Virus record (IMG/VR): IMGVR_UViG_3300025098_000175
Coordinates: 1 to 31,956 of that record
Direction: 5' to 3' (one strand)
DNA from: a virus
Length of the DNA: 31,956 nucleotides
The position numbers and the translations under genes are program-made. A model generated the notes under the pieces. That model did no database searches. It had not been told where the DNA came from and saw only the letters and a program-made list of their open reading frames with translations. Within the stretch, counting starts at the first letter, position 1. Every line of letters starts with the position of its first letter. Positions 1-6,910 of this stretch are shown in pieces.

Positions 1-1
1 A

Positions 2-670
2 AATGCATGTCCACATTGTGGTACACCAAATCATGTTGCAGAAGGTGCAATTAAAGATCAAGCACAAGAAGACTTTGATATACTAGCAGGCATGAAAGGG
101 GATGGTGCTAGTGAGGAAGAAATAGAATCAAGAGCATCAGAATTAATGTTTGGTATGGACGTTTTACATGCTGTATTAAATGACTGGGAAAGTCCTTTTG
201 CAGATCCAGATGCAGAAGAAGAACCAGACATGGAAGAAGCGGCAAAGCCAGACTACATTGACATTGACGGCGATGGCGACAAAGAAGAGCCAATGAAAAA
301 AGCCGTAAAAGATAAGAAAAAGAAAGAAGAAAGTTTTGATGTTGATGCAGAACAAAGCCGAGAAGAAGAAGCATACAACGAGTTAATGGATGCTTATGCA
401 CAAGGTGGCGAAGAAGCATACGCAAAAGCATGTGGTTTATCCATGGAAGAACTAGATCAGGAAATGAGTGAGATTGGCAGAGACTTAAACTTACACATGG
501 ATGACGACAGAGATGAAATACTTCAAAGACATGCTGAAGATACTGTAGACAATGCAGATTGGAAAGACCATGGTGAACATGATCATGACATGGGCGAAGC
601 CATTGATGGTACAGTAGACAAAGCCATTGAAGAAGCAATGTATGAACTTAGAAAATTAGCAGGTATTTAA
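2..670 (+). CDS. Acidic phage protein with CPxCG motif, 5' partial
   Basis: The frame is open to the left window edge, so the true start lies upstream; the internal ATG at 92 is probably not the start. The in-window part is 222 residues. Near its visible N-terminus is a CPHCG zinc-knuckle-like motif. Further on comes a DIDGDGDKEEP block resembling a calcium-binding DxDxDG loop, then a lysine run, and a long highly acidic helical C-terminal half ending in LRKLAGI. I do not recognise a named family. Acidic proteins with a DGDGD-KEPMK block are familiar to me from T4-like marine phages, usually unannotated. The stop is one base before the next gene, so the two are probably co-transcribed. A virion or assembly role is inference only. 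Confidence 0.7.
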   Translation, partial: NACPHCGTPNHVAEGAIKDQAQEDFDILAGMKGDGASEEEIESRASELMFGMDVLHAVLNDWESPFADPDAEEEPDMEEAAKPDYIDIDGDGDKEEPMKKAVKDKKKKEESFDVDAEQSREEEAYNELMDAYAQGGEEAYAKACGLSMEELDQEMSEIGRDLNLHMDDDRDEILQRHAEDTVDNADWKDHGEHDHDMGEAIDGTVDKAIEEAMYELRKLAGI

Positions 671-671
671 T

Positions 672-1046
672 ATGAATGAGATAGATAGACTACAACATTT
701 AGCAGGTATTGTAACAGAAAAAGATGCCGGTGACAGTAACAATGTCAAGATGGCAGTTGGTCATGTTGATAACGAAAGAGACATGATTCGTAGAGAACTA
801 TTTCAAATGGGTAGTTACTGTGTTGAACTATTCAAAATGCTAGATGAATTACCTGATGCAGATTTCCCACATTGGTGGCAAGCAAAAATTGTCAAAGCAG
901 GCACGTATTTAAGTGGTGCAAAACACTATTTAGAAAATTCATTATCAGTACCGCCCGGTGATGATATGACACAAGATGGTACTGGTCCTGGTGATATTGA
1001 AGTATCAGATCCAGACTATAATGACGACCCTAGTGGCGTCAGTTAA
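672..1046 (+). CDS. Conserved T4-like marine phage protein, unknown function
   Basis: This 124-residue protein starts one base after the upstream stop. Its N-terminus contains RLQHLAGI, echoing the LRKLAGI C-terminus of the preceding protein. The middle (about residues 36-85) is a helical block rich in aromatic residues: RRELFQMGSY, then LPDADFPHWWQAKIVKA, then a KHYLE motif. The last 30 residues are acidic and low in complexity. I recall the DFPHWWQAKI-type block from other marine T4-like phages but know no function for it. Its 3' end overlaps the convergent SGNH gene by 8 bases. The stop is clear. A small structural or assembly protein is plausible but unproven. Confidence 0.7.
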   Translation: MNEIDRLQHLAGIVTEKDAGDSNNVKMAVGHVDNERDMIRRELFQMGSYCVELFKMLDELPDADFPHWWQAKIVKAGTYLSGAKHYLENSLSVPPGDDMTQDGTGPGDIEVSDPDYNDDPSGVS

Positions 1047-1923
1047 ATTTATACTCAACTGCTGACAGTATCAAATCTAAAATACAATATTGACCTAGTA
1101 AACTAGGGTGTCCACCGTCAGGAAACAGATAAGGTTTTATATACGGATCATCTATTGAATCTTTGTAAAACTTTTGTTGTTCATTCATTTCATCTAATAC
1201 TTTGTAATCCCAATCAGTGTTTACTTTAATATCAGTAGACAACTTCCAATACCCAAAATCTAGAAGATCATGTTGAGAAAAATATCCATGATTTACATGT
1301 TGCTTTATCAATGTGGCAATAACATCATCTGCGCCTAATACAACTGGTGCACTTTTATTTAATCGTTTCCACTTGTTAAATGTGCTTTTATCAAACTTAC
1401 TGTGTCCACCTAACAAAATTACTTGTTGTTTATTTTCTATTGCCCAGTCTGCTATGTTAATTAAACTGGTAGTGTTTATTTGCTCAATGTAATTATCAAG
1501 TTCTTTTTTATTGTGTACTGGTGCATCTGTGGCTAGGCCTCTAATTATATTAGAATAAAAAATTACAGAATAGCCTTCTTCAATTGTGCTATCCCATAGA
1601 TGAGGACTGTTATTCCAATTTAGTCTCTCTACTATTCCGCCATTTAATTTTGTTGCTAGTATAGAACCTACTGTTATATTCCAATCTTGTGCTGGAAAGC
1701 AGAAACATTTAGTTGTGTGTCCTAAATGTTTTAGATAGATATCATATAAACTATGACCTTGTGTCCAAGAATGCTCATGACCTAAATAATCTGTTACAGC
1801 AATTTTATTTAGATCTATTAATTGATTGCTACGGATGTATGGTGGCTCTGAGGCACCTTTTCCCTTAGGGCCTAAATTCCAAGTCCAATACCAACTGTCA
1901 CCAAAGAAATTAAAATTAGCCAT
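1039..1923 (-). CDS. SGNH/GDSL-type hydrolase-like protein
   Basis: The 294-residue protein starts with FFGDSW, the block I nucleophile motif of the SGNH/GDSL superfamily (serine at residue 10). It ends with DGGHPSLLGQ, the block V Asp-His pair (about D269 and H272). Blocks II and III (conserved Gly and Asn) are not obvious, so the substrate cannot be named. Family members are esterases, lipases or carbohydrate O-acetyl transferases/esterases. There is no signal peptide or membrane segment. The ATG overlaps the last 8 bases of the upstream GH6 gene, which suggests translational coupling, and removal of acyl groups from a polysaccharide that GH6 cuts is an attractive inference. Three other SGNH proteins occur in the window. 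Confidence 0.75.
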   Translation of the reverse strand: MANFNFFGDSWYWTWNLGPKGKGASEPPYIRSNQLIDLNKIAVTDYLGHEHSWTQGHSLYDIYLKHLGHTTKCFCFPAQDWNITVGSILATKLNGGIVERLNWNNSPHLWDSTIEEGYSVIFYSNIIRGLATDAPVHNKKELDNYIEQINTTSLINIADWAIENKQQVILLGGHSKFDKSTFNKWKRLNKSAPVVLGADDVIATLIKQHVNHGYFSQHDLLDFGYWKLSTDIKVNTDWDYKVLDEMNEQQKFYKDSIDDPYIKPYLFPDGGHPSLLGQYCILDLILSAVEYKFN

Positions 1924-2761
1924 TTGTATTATTAACTAACTCGTCTGCATATTCAGGCCAAAACTTTCCTGCACGTGGTCCCCCATTACCTGTACCATCG
2001 CTTTCGCCTGGTACCTTGATCCAAAGAAACGCATCACACAATTCTTCGCCTGTGTCTGTTGTTGGAGGTATACCTAATGCTCTACCTGGAGGATTACACC
2101 ATTCGTTGCCATAAGGACCATTACCATTACGGCTAGTGTCTATTACAAAGTGTTTTAACTTAGCATGTTCGCTTACACGTTTAGACCACGACATACTTTC
2201 CTTGGTACTTCTAAAGTTGCTTACGTTAACACTAAAGCCTCTACAACCGTCTACATAAACAGCATTAAGCATCTTACCTGCTTGTTCTGGGTCTAACCAA
2301 TTACTGTGTCCTATATCCACATACACTTTTGCGGCACAATTTTTTGTGATGATTTTTAATCCTTGCCGCATAAGACCATGTCTCCATTGCATAGCCTCCT
2401 CGTCCATTAAAGTAGAATGGGGTAATGCATCTGGTTCATAGATTAAAATGACTTCTCTGTCGCCTATTTGTTTTGATATCTCATCACAAAAATTTAGATA
2501 ATCTTCTGTGTATTTTGCACCACCTTTACTGTGATGTCCCATGTCTCTATCTGGAATATTGTAAATTACCATAATAGGCAAGTATGGGTCTGTGCGTTTG
2601 AAAAAACGTTTAAGTCTCTTATCTAAATTGCAAGTACCTCTACCATTGCGTTCACCAAACCAAAATGATACTGGATGTTCAAATATTTTACTTACTGATG
2701 GATAAACTAATTTATGATCTTTGACTCTATCGAAATCATTGATATAGAATGGGTAGTCCAT
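1916..2761 (-). CDS. Glycoside hydrolase family 6 (cellulase-like)
   Basis: This 281-residue protein shows the ordered conserved blocks of GH6 endoglucanases and cellobiohydrolases (inverting cleavage of beta-1,4-glucan). They are YNIPDRD (residues 67-73), YEPDALP with the expected acid Asp at D111, VYVDIGHSNWL (147-156), GFSVNVSNF (175-183), FVIDTSRNGNG (205-215), EWCNPPGRALG (220-230), WIKVPGESDG (247-256; D255 falls at the debated base position), and a final AGKFWPEYADEL. The length matches a bare bacterial GH6 catalytic domain. There is no signal peptide, linker or carbohydrate-binding module, so the enzyme would act from the virion or after lysis. The gene follows deformylase by 5 bases and overlaps the SGNH gene. 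The substrate (cellulose-like capsule or algal glucan) is inferred. Confidence 0.92.
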   Translation of the reverse strand: MDYPFYINDFDRVKDHKLVYPSVSKIFEHPVSFWFGERNGRGTCNLDKRLKRFFKRTDPYLPIMVIYNIPDRDMGHHSKGGAKYTEDYLNFCDEISKQIGDREVILIYEPDALPHSTLMDEEAMQWRHGLMRQGLKIITKNCAAKVYVDIGHSNWLDPEQAGKMLNAVYVDGCRGFSVNVSNFRSTKESMSWSKRVSEHAKLKHFVIDTSRNGNGPYGNEWCNPPGRALGIPPTTDTGEELCDAFLWIKVPGESDGTGNGGPRAGKFWPEYADELVNNTNG

Positions 2762-2766
2762 ATATC

Positions 2767-3276
2767 CTAGGCCATTTGCTGTCTGATAAGTTTTTTAATG
2801 TTTTTATCTCGTTTTTTAATAGCACGTTGTAACTTCATGTCACTGGCATACTCTAGAAATACTTTGCCTTCAAGGTGATCGTATTCATGTAAAAAACATC
2901 TAGTATCTATTCCTGTTAGCTCTTCTTCAACAAATTCTTTATCTGCATTTTGATACTTGACTTTGATTGCCGCAGGTCTTGTTAGAATTACAAACAGTAA
3001 AGGGAAAGTTAAACAACCTTCCTCTATGCTAATAGACTCATCAGATACACTAATTATCTCAGGATTATATACACCTATCTCACCATGTACAGTGTGGTGC
3101 ATTACAAACATTCTGTAATTATGGCCTACTTGATTTGAACTTAGGCCAACACCAAACCTTTCTCCCATTAGAGTAAGCATGTCTTGTTCATAAGACTTGA
3201 CATCATCTAATTCAAAAGGGTCGGTTGTACAGCGAGTTATAATTGCTGGATGATTAGGTTCTACTAATTTTAACAT
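2767..3276 (-). CDS. def: Peptide deformylase
   Basis: Removes the formyl group from the N-terminal methionine of new proteins. All three family motifs are present in this 169-residue protein: GVGLSSNQ (residues 42-49; family GxGLAAxQ), EEGCLT (metal-ligand Cys88) and HEYDHLEG (H130, E131, H134). Small changes from consensus (SS for AA, T for S) are common in viral forms. Deformylases are known auxiliary genes of marine phages, thought to keep deformylation going during heavy late translation. The ATG lies five bases after a CATAAATA late-type box and has no Shine-Dalgarno sequence, suggesting a leaderless late transcript besides read-through from the upstream operon. Confidence 0.95.
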   Translation of the reverse strand: MLKLVEPNHPAIITRCTTDPFELDDVKSYEQDMLTLMGERFGVGLSSNQVGHNYRMFVMHHTVHGEIGVYNPEIISVSDESISIEEGCLTFPLLFVILTRPAAIKVKYQNADKEFVEEELTGIDTRCFLHEYDHLEGKVFLEYASDMKLQRAIKKRDKNIKKLIRQQMA

Positions 3277-3281
3277 ACAAG

Positions 3282-3289
3282 TATTTATG
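3282..3289 (-). promoter_or_regulatory. Putative T4-type late promoter for deformylase
   Basis: Reads CATAAATA on the minus strand, one base from TATAAATA. Five bases separate it from the ATG. If the start site sits six bases past the box, as in T4, transcription would begin at the A of ATG. It overlaps the 3' end of the SWIM gene. Confidence 0.55.
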
Positions 3290-3581
3290 CAGTATGTTTA
3301 CAGTTTCCACGAAATGTGAATCCAGGACATGAACATTTGCCATCTTCAATGTAGTAAACTTTACCATTGCTACCTTGTACAGTAACCACACCATTGGCTA
3401 CCTCTTCAGGTCGTTCACCAATCTTTTTGAACTTACGTCTTGCTTTAGAGAACTGCTTGATTGGATTCTTGAACACTGTGTCGTTGTGCTGAACAAGTTG
3501 TCCAGCACCATTCACATGATACACGCCATTAGCGACTTTGTATTTGCCCCACTCAGTTACTTCTTGTAGTATCTCAATCAT
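3285..3581 (-). CDS. Small SWIM-type zinc-finger protein
   Basis: The 98-residue protein ends in CSCPGFTFRGNCKH, which fits the SWIM zinc-binding pattern CxC-x(n)-CxH (C83, C85, C94, H96). SWIM domains bind nucleic acid or protein partners in transposases, helicases and recombination factors; here the domain is nearly alone. Upstream there is an internal duplication: VANGVYHVNGAGQ (16-28) and VANGVVTVQGSNG (61-73) align, separated by a lysine/arginine-rich stretch (41-57) that could contact nucleic acid. It overlaps the alarmone hydrolase gene by 8 bases and belongs to the same operon. The function is unknown; nucleic-acid binding is inferred. Confidence 0.75.
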   Translation of the reverse strand: MIEILQEVTEWGKYKVANGVYHVNGAGQLVQHNDTVFKNPIKQFSKARRKFKKIGERPEEVANGVVTVQGSNGKVYYIEDGKCSCPGFTFRGNCKHTA

Positions 3582-4104
3582 CAGCAGTCTCTATAACAAT
3601 TTTTGCACGTTCTACTAATACAGGATCAGCATCAACCAGCAGATCAAGTATCCTCAATTTTTCTTTCTTGTACACTTTCCAAAAGTTTGGATCATTTTTG
3701 TAAATGTCCAACGAATTATCAATAAGGTCTGCAATCTTGATTGTCTGTGCATCAGCAGGACCTTTAGAGTAGTGTACAGCATCTATTTCTTTTCTAGTGG
3801 CTCGATTGCCATCTTCTGGCTTACTGATGTCTGTTAACCAGTAAACAAGATTAGCAACTGTATCACCAAACTCTCTTTCAATCTCATCAATAGTTACGTC
3901 GGTGTCTTCAACTACATCATGTAAGTATGCCGCCGCAATCATTTCTGGTGTGTGCTTAACCGTTGCAACAATTTTGGAAACAGCCACAGGATGGATAATG
4001 TAAGAAGCACCCGAGTACTTCCTTTGTTGTCCATCGTGGGCCTTGGTAGCAAAATCCAAGGCTCTCTGTGGCATATCCCAATTATGCATTATTGCATCGT
4101 GCAT
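3574..4104 (-). CDS. HD-domain (p)ppGpp hydrolase-like protein (SpoT/MESH1 type)
   Basis: The 176-residue single-domain protein matches the hydrolase half of RelA/SpoT proteins. It has AHDGQQRKYSGASYIIHP (residues 22-39, metal ligand H38), LHDVVEDT (61-68, the HD and ED pairs), and KIADLIDN (123-130; KxADxxxN). No synthetase or TGS domain follows, so it is a small alarmone hydrolase of the MESH1 type, expected to remove the 3'-pyrophosphate of ppGpp using Mn2+. Some MESH1 relatives act on NADPH instead, so the substrate is not certain. Destroying ppGpp would prevent the stringent response from shutting down transcription and translation during infection. Start and upstream stop overlap as TAATG. 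A second in-frame ATG lies five codons in. Confidence 0.88.
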   Translation of the reverse strand: MHDAIMHNWDMPQRALDFATKAHDGQQRKYSGASYIIHPVAVSKIVATVKHTPEMIAAAYLHDVVEDTDVTIDEIEREFGDTVANLVYWLTDISKPEDGNRATRKEIDAVHYSKGPADAQTIKIADLIDNSLDIYKNDPNFWKVYKKEKLRILDLLVDADPVLVERAKIVIETADD

Positions 4105-4430
4105 TAATCTAACCTTGAGTTTGCGTATACTTTGGCTTCAGGGAAGTACTTTCGAATCACATCAACGTATGCTCGAGCACCTTCTTCCTTCTCAACAATA
4201 CACTGACCACCAGTGTTTGCAGGATCCCACAATTTGTAGCCTCCGTCGTAGGCCTTAGAAAAGCCACCGTTCTTCACAAAGCTCTTACCGAACTTAGTGT
4301 TGCCTTTCTCGTAGGAAGTAACCCATGCAAAGCCACAACCAAAGAATCCATTAGGATGTTGTGATCTGTGTTTGGCTACTGCGTTCTTGGCCGCTTCGAT
4401 TGCTTCGTTATGAATTTCTACTGTCAACAT
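4104..4430 (-). CDS. Conserved phage protein of unknown function
   Basis: A 108-residue protein with no family I can name. Visible features are HPNGFFGCGFAWV (residues 25-37), a basic KFGKSFVKNGGFSKAYDGGYKLWDP-type middle with many Gly and aromatic residues, and a C-terminal EEGARAYVDVIRKYFPEAKVY helix-strand segment. It looks like a compact soluble alpha/beta protein; I recall similar small proteins in other phages without a known role. It overlaps both neighbours by TAATG junctions (start with the gene ending at 4430, stop with the alarmone hydrolase start), so it is translated as part of the operon beginning at 4846. Confidence 0.7.
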   Translation of the reverse strand: MLTVEIHNEAIEAAKNAVAKHRSQHPNGFFGCGFAWVTSYEKGNTKFGKSFVKNGGFSKAYDGGYKLWDPANTGGQCIVEKEEGARAYVDVIRKYFPEAKVYANSRLD

Positions 4431-4846
4431 TATACTGCCTCCTGGATTTTTGCAAGACGCTCGTCTCTGTAAGCAAGAGCTCCTTCGCCTAAGTAGATGT
4501 TACCATCTGTGTGTCTGAACAAAGTGTCCAGTGATGCTGATTGGTCTTTGTTCTTTTGTATTAGTGAGAACTCGGCCTGTTCAAAAGTGATAGCACCAAT
4601 TTGTACAAAATCCAAAAGCATGTCTGCAAAAGGAACCTCACCGTTTGATTTCCAAACTGTAAGTCCATCGACTTGAGCAGTATCTTGAAACTTCTCCTCA
4701 ATACTTTTTGAGAAGTCATTACGCTTCTGGTCTGTGAAAAGAACATCACCTGTAAAGGTTCTGTTTTCTGGATTGCTACTAGCAAGACCAAAACGTTCTT
4801 TGTTTACTGTCTCACCTGCAATCTTTACGGTATTTTCTAAAATCAT
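4430..4846 (-). CDS. Unknown phage protein, first gene of operon
   Basis: A 138-residue soluble protein that I do not recognise. It begins MILENTVKIAGETVNKERFGLAS, has a polar middle and ends in a helical EGALAYRDERLAKIQEA segment. No cysteines, membrane segment or catalytic motif stands out. It is the first gene after a strong sigma70-type promoter (4877-4904), with an AGGAG ribosome-binding site about six bases before ATG. It heads a chain of overlapping genes leading into the alarmone hydrolase and SWIM genes. The position suggests early expression and a host-takeover role, but that is inference from context. Confidence 0.7.
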   Translation of the reverse strand: MILENTVKIAGETVNKERFGLASSNPENRTFTGDVLFTDQKRNDFSKSIEEKFQDTAQVDGLTVWKSNGEVPFADMLLDFVQIGAITFEQAEFSLIQKNKDQSASLDTLFRHTDGNIYLGEGALAYRDERLAKIQEAV

Positions 4847-4876
4847 TTACAACTCCTATTTCCTAACTATGTATAT

Positions 4877-4904
4877 AGTATAGCAAATTTTGAGGATTTG
4901 TCAA
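4877..4904 (-). promoter_or_regulatory. Sigma70-type promoter upstream of the 4846 gene
   Basis: Minus strand: TTGACA (4899-4904), 16-base spacer, TATACT (4877-4882). The spacer ends in AAAATTTGC, as in the promoter at 5681-5708; the two are nearly identical over 28 bases. The near-consensus host form suggests early expression. Confidence 0.85.
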
Positions 4905-4924
4905 CCGTTTTGAGGGTGTGTAAC

Positions 4925-5134
4925 CTATTGATTTTGCTGATATTCTGCAGAATCTTCGGGTCTAATAAACTCAATATCGCCGTTTGAATGGCGTTTGAAT
5001 AGCAAGAATTTGGATAACATTAGTGTTTCAATGGTAGCATCAGCACCTTTTCTGACTCCAGATTTGAAGCCAACCCATAAGCCAAATGCTGTGCCCACAA
5101 CGTAGGCCACAGCAAAAAGTACATATAATTCCAT
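4925..5134 (-). CDS. Small single-pass membrane protein
   Basis: A 69-residue protein with one N-terminal hydrophobic segment (about residues 2-22) followed by KSGVRKGAD, so the C-terminus is probably cytoplasmic by the positive-inside rule. The tail is polar (KRHSNGDIEFIRPEDSAEY) and ends in glutamine and asparagine. No lipobox or cleavage site is visible, so the segment is probably a membrane anchor. Its ATG overlaps the stop of the upstream gene as TAATG, making a two-gene operon with 5134-5646 under the promoter at 5681-5708. The function is unknown; small early membrane proteins of phages often act on host envelope processes, but nothing here shows that. Confidence 0.65.
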   Translation of the reverse strand: MELYVLFAVAYVVGTAFGLWVGFKSGVRKGADATIETLMLSKFLLFKRHSNGDIEFIRPEDSAEYQQNQ

Positions 5135-5646
5135 TAAGCAATTACTCCATTTGCTAAGTCGTATTGTATAGCAAGGCTGTCATACAATTTGTAATATTCA
5201 GCATCACTATTTGGTCTGTGATCACTGCCATAAAGGTCAGCATCTACAAAGTTCCAGTTGATTGAACCATCTTCTTCAACATTCTCAGGTGAACTAACAG
5301 CATTGTTAAATGCTCTTGCAAAGTCTGGATTGTACTCAGCAGTTCTGTAGTTCATGCTTTTTGCAAAGAAACCTAATTTCTCAAGTTGCAATACCAATGC
5401 ATTCATGCCTGGAAATTTACCAGTGTCCTCATACTCACCTAAAGTGATTTGCATTGGATCATCAATGACATAATATTCACTGTCAGATGGAACAAAATCT
5501 AGTTCAGCAACAAACTCTTCGACAAGTTCTTTGCCTTTTTCAAATGCTTCTGCATCTCTGGTTCTGTATTGGAAGTCATGGATTTCATGACCTTTCATTA
5601 AGCCTGTTGGCTCTTTTTGCATTCCTAAAATTCTAATACTCAACAT
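5134..5646 (-). CDS. Unknown acidic phage protein, first gene of operon
   Basis: A 170-residue acidic soluble protein. Notable segments are GHEIHDFQYRTRDAEAFEKG (residues 19-38) and a C-terminal SDAEYYKLYDSLAIQYD segment. I recognise no family and see no catalytic signature, membrane segment or cysteine motif. It starts after an AGGAG-type ribosome-binding site downstream of a near-consensus sigma70 promoter and is followed by a TAATG-coupled small membrane protein gene. Placement suggests early expression. Confidence 0.68.
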   Translation of the reverse strand: MLSIRILGMQKEPTGLMKGHEIHDFQYRTRDAEAFEKGKELVEEFVAELDFVPSDSEYYVIDDPMQITLGEYEDTGKFPGMNALVLQLEKLGFFAKSMNYRTAEYNPDFARAFNNAVSSPENVEEDGSINWNFVDADLYGSDHRPNSDAEYYKLYDSLAIQYDLANGVIA

Positions 5647-5680
5647 AAAAACTCCTACCTTTTTATTTAATTACTATACT

Positions 5681-5708
5681 AGTATAGCAAATTTTTGAGA
5701 TTTGTCAA
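5681..5708 (-). promoter_or_regulatory. Sigma70-type promoter upstream of the 5646 gene
   Basis: Minus strand: TTGACA (5703-5708), 16-base spacer, TATACT (5681-5686). Nearly the same sequence as the promoter at 4877-4904, including TTTGC directly before the -10. It lies just beyond the terminator of the lipoprotein unit. Confidence 0.85.
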
Positions 5709-5712
5709 CCAG

Positions 5713-5735
5713 AAAAAAAGGGCGTTTCCGCCCTT
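5713..5735 (-). terminator. Intrinsic terminator of the lipoprotein unit
   Basis: On the minus strand AAGGGCG, a GAAA loop and CGCCCTT form a perfect 7-bp GC-rich stem, with the T-run beginning in the descending arm and continuing past it. It lies about 20 bases after the lipoprotein stop and insulates that gene from the next promoter. Confidence 0.88.
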
Positions 5736-5754
5736 GTTTGTAAGGCAAACTTAC

Positions 5755-6804
5755 TTATTGGCAAACATATAATCCGTCACTGTTTGGACTACAAGTAATT
5801 GGATCTGCCAATTCTTGACCAAGCAAATCAATAGTGTTTTGCATGTCTGCAATGATTGCAGTATAGTTAGTACCCTGTGAATCAAGCAAATTCATGCCTG
5901 TTGTACCAACTGTGCCTACAGCATCGATACCTGCTGTACCAAGTGTAGTAAGGTTTGTCATACCTGCTGTACCTAGGTTTTCCATTCCATTCATACCAGC
6001 AAGGCTTACTGCACTGATTGTGGTCATACCATATTGACTAACTTCATTTAGATTAGTCATGCCTGCAATACCAACATTCTCAATACCAGTCATACCAGCA
6101 AGACCAAGTGTAGCCATGCCTTCCATACCAGTAGTAGCAATGCTGTCGGCAGTTGCAAAGCCTAAGCCAGCCACTGTGGTAGTTGCATTAAACCCTGTTG
6201 TTGCAATGTTTGCATTGGCATCGAAGCCAGCACCTGCAATACTGTCAGCAGTGTTTAATCCTGCAACACCTAATTCAACAGTTTGCCCACCAGCAACATT
6301 TAGTGCATCAAATCCAGCAATACCTAAATTAGCAAGTTGTTGTCCACTTGCCGCGGCACCCTGTGACCAGGATTCACCCAGACTGGAAACCATGTTTTGC
6401 TGTCCTAACTGAATTGATTCGTTAGATGCAAAACTTGCAAGTTGAATATCACGTGCATTATTGCTTGAATTTTTAGCCACATCTGATTGAATCCATAAGC
6501 CGCCAAGTGTTGCAACTGGTGTTGCAAGTACTTTAGCCCAACTTAGTGCTTGGTCTTCAATATATTGTGGGGCGATTGTAGCATCCTTGCTCATTGCAAT
6601 AGCCATCGTGGCCACTGCTTTTGATGCCGCGTCACCAGAGTTTGCAATAGTGGCTAACGCCCTATAACGTGCTTCGGATTGTGCGGCTTGTGCTTGTGCT
6701 GACTGTTGCACTGCGAGATAGTAGTCTGACCTAGCACCAGAATTGGCACAGGCAGATACTAATACAGTGGCAGTTAACACAAACAATAGTCTAACTACGT
6801 TCAT
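5755..6804 (-). CDS. Lipoprotein with 11-residue tandem repeats
   Basis: The 349-residue protein has a classic lipoprotein signal: positive N-terminus, hydrophobic core, and VSAC lipobox with Cys19 as the predicted lipidated residue. Residues 30-160 are Ala/Gln/Ser-rich and helical. Residues 179-310 are twelve contiguous 11-residue repeats with invariant Gly at position 4, Met/Phe/Leu/Ile at 5 and usually Val/Ile/Leu at 11, for example GIAGMTNLNEV. The C-terminal tail has two cysteines (ITCSPNSDGLYVC) that could form a disulphide. The gene is monocistronic, with its own sigma70 promoter, AGAGGAT ribosome-binding site and strong terminator, the layout of a phage accessory (moron) gene. Known phage lipoproteins often block superinfection at the envelope; such a role is inference. 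I know no named family for the repeat. Confidence 0.85.
   Translation of the reverse strand: MNVVRLLFVLTATVLVSACANSGARSDYYLAVQQSAQAQAAQSEARYRALATIANSGDAASKAVATMAIAMSKDATIAPQYIEDQALSWAKVLATPVATLGGLWIQSDVAKNSSNNARDIQLASFASNESIQLGQQNMVSSLGESWSQGAAASGQQLANLGIAGFDALNVAGGQTVELGVAGLNTADSIAGAGFDANANIATTGFNATTTVAGLGFATADSIATTGMEGMATLGLAGMTGIENVGIAGMTNLNEVSQYGMTTISAVSLAGMNGMENLGTAGMTNLTTLGTAGIDAVGTVGTTGMNLLDSQGTNYTAIIADMQNTIDLLGQELADPITCSPNSDGLYVCQ
5875..6270 (-). repeat. Twelve tandem 33-bp (11-residue) coding repeats
   Basis: In-frame degenerate repeats in the lipoprotein, residues 179-310, with consensus roughly Gly-x-Ala-Gly-Met-x-x-x-x-x-Val. The last six or seven units are most alike. A diverged extra unit (GIAGFDALNV) lies 18 residues before the first. 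The 11-residue period suggests a hendecad helical or solenoid arrangement. Confidence 0.85.
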
Positions 6805-6910
6805 GATTGTATCCTCTTTGTTTATATAAACTACTCGTCAAAGTATTCCTCAACGAAACACTTTGAAAGTAACTCAAACAATGCATGATACCACTGTACA
6901 TTGAAACAAC

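Noticed and set aside
5875-6270. CRISPR array or intergenic tandem repeat
   Set aside because: The 33-base periodicity is in-frame, degenerate and codes for 11-residue protein repeats; there are no spacers, and no CRISPR array was seen anywhere.
6059-6412. Plus-strand 117-codon frame antisense to the lipoprotein
   Set aside because: It is a shadow of the repeat region, without a promoter or ribosome-binding site.
6820-6831. Perfect palindrome GTTTATATAAAC in the lipoprotein leader
   Set aside because: AT-rich 12-base palindromes are common at this composition; no second copy suggests an operator.
6790-6893. Possible 31-codon leader peptide upstream of the lipoprotein
   Set aside because: It has an ATG but no ribosome-binding site, and composition gives no support.
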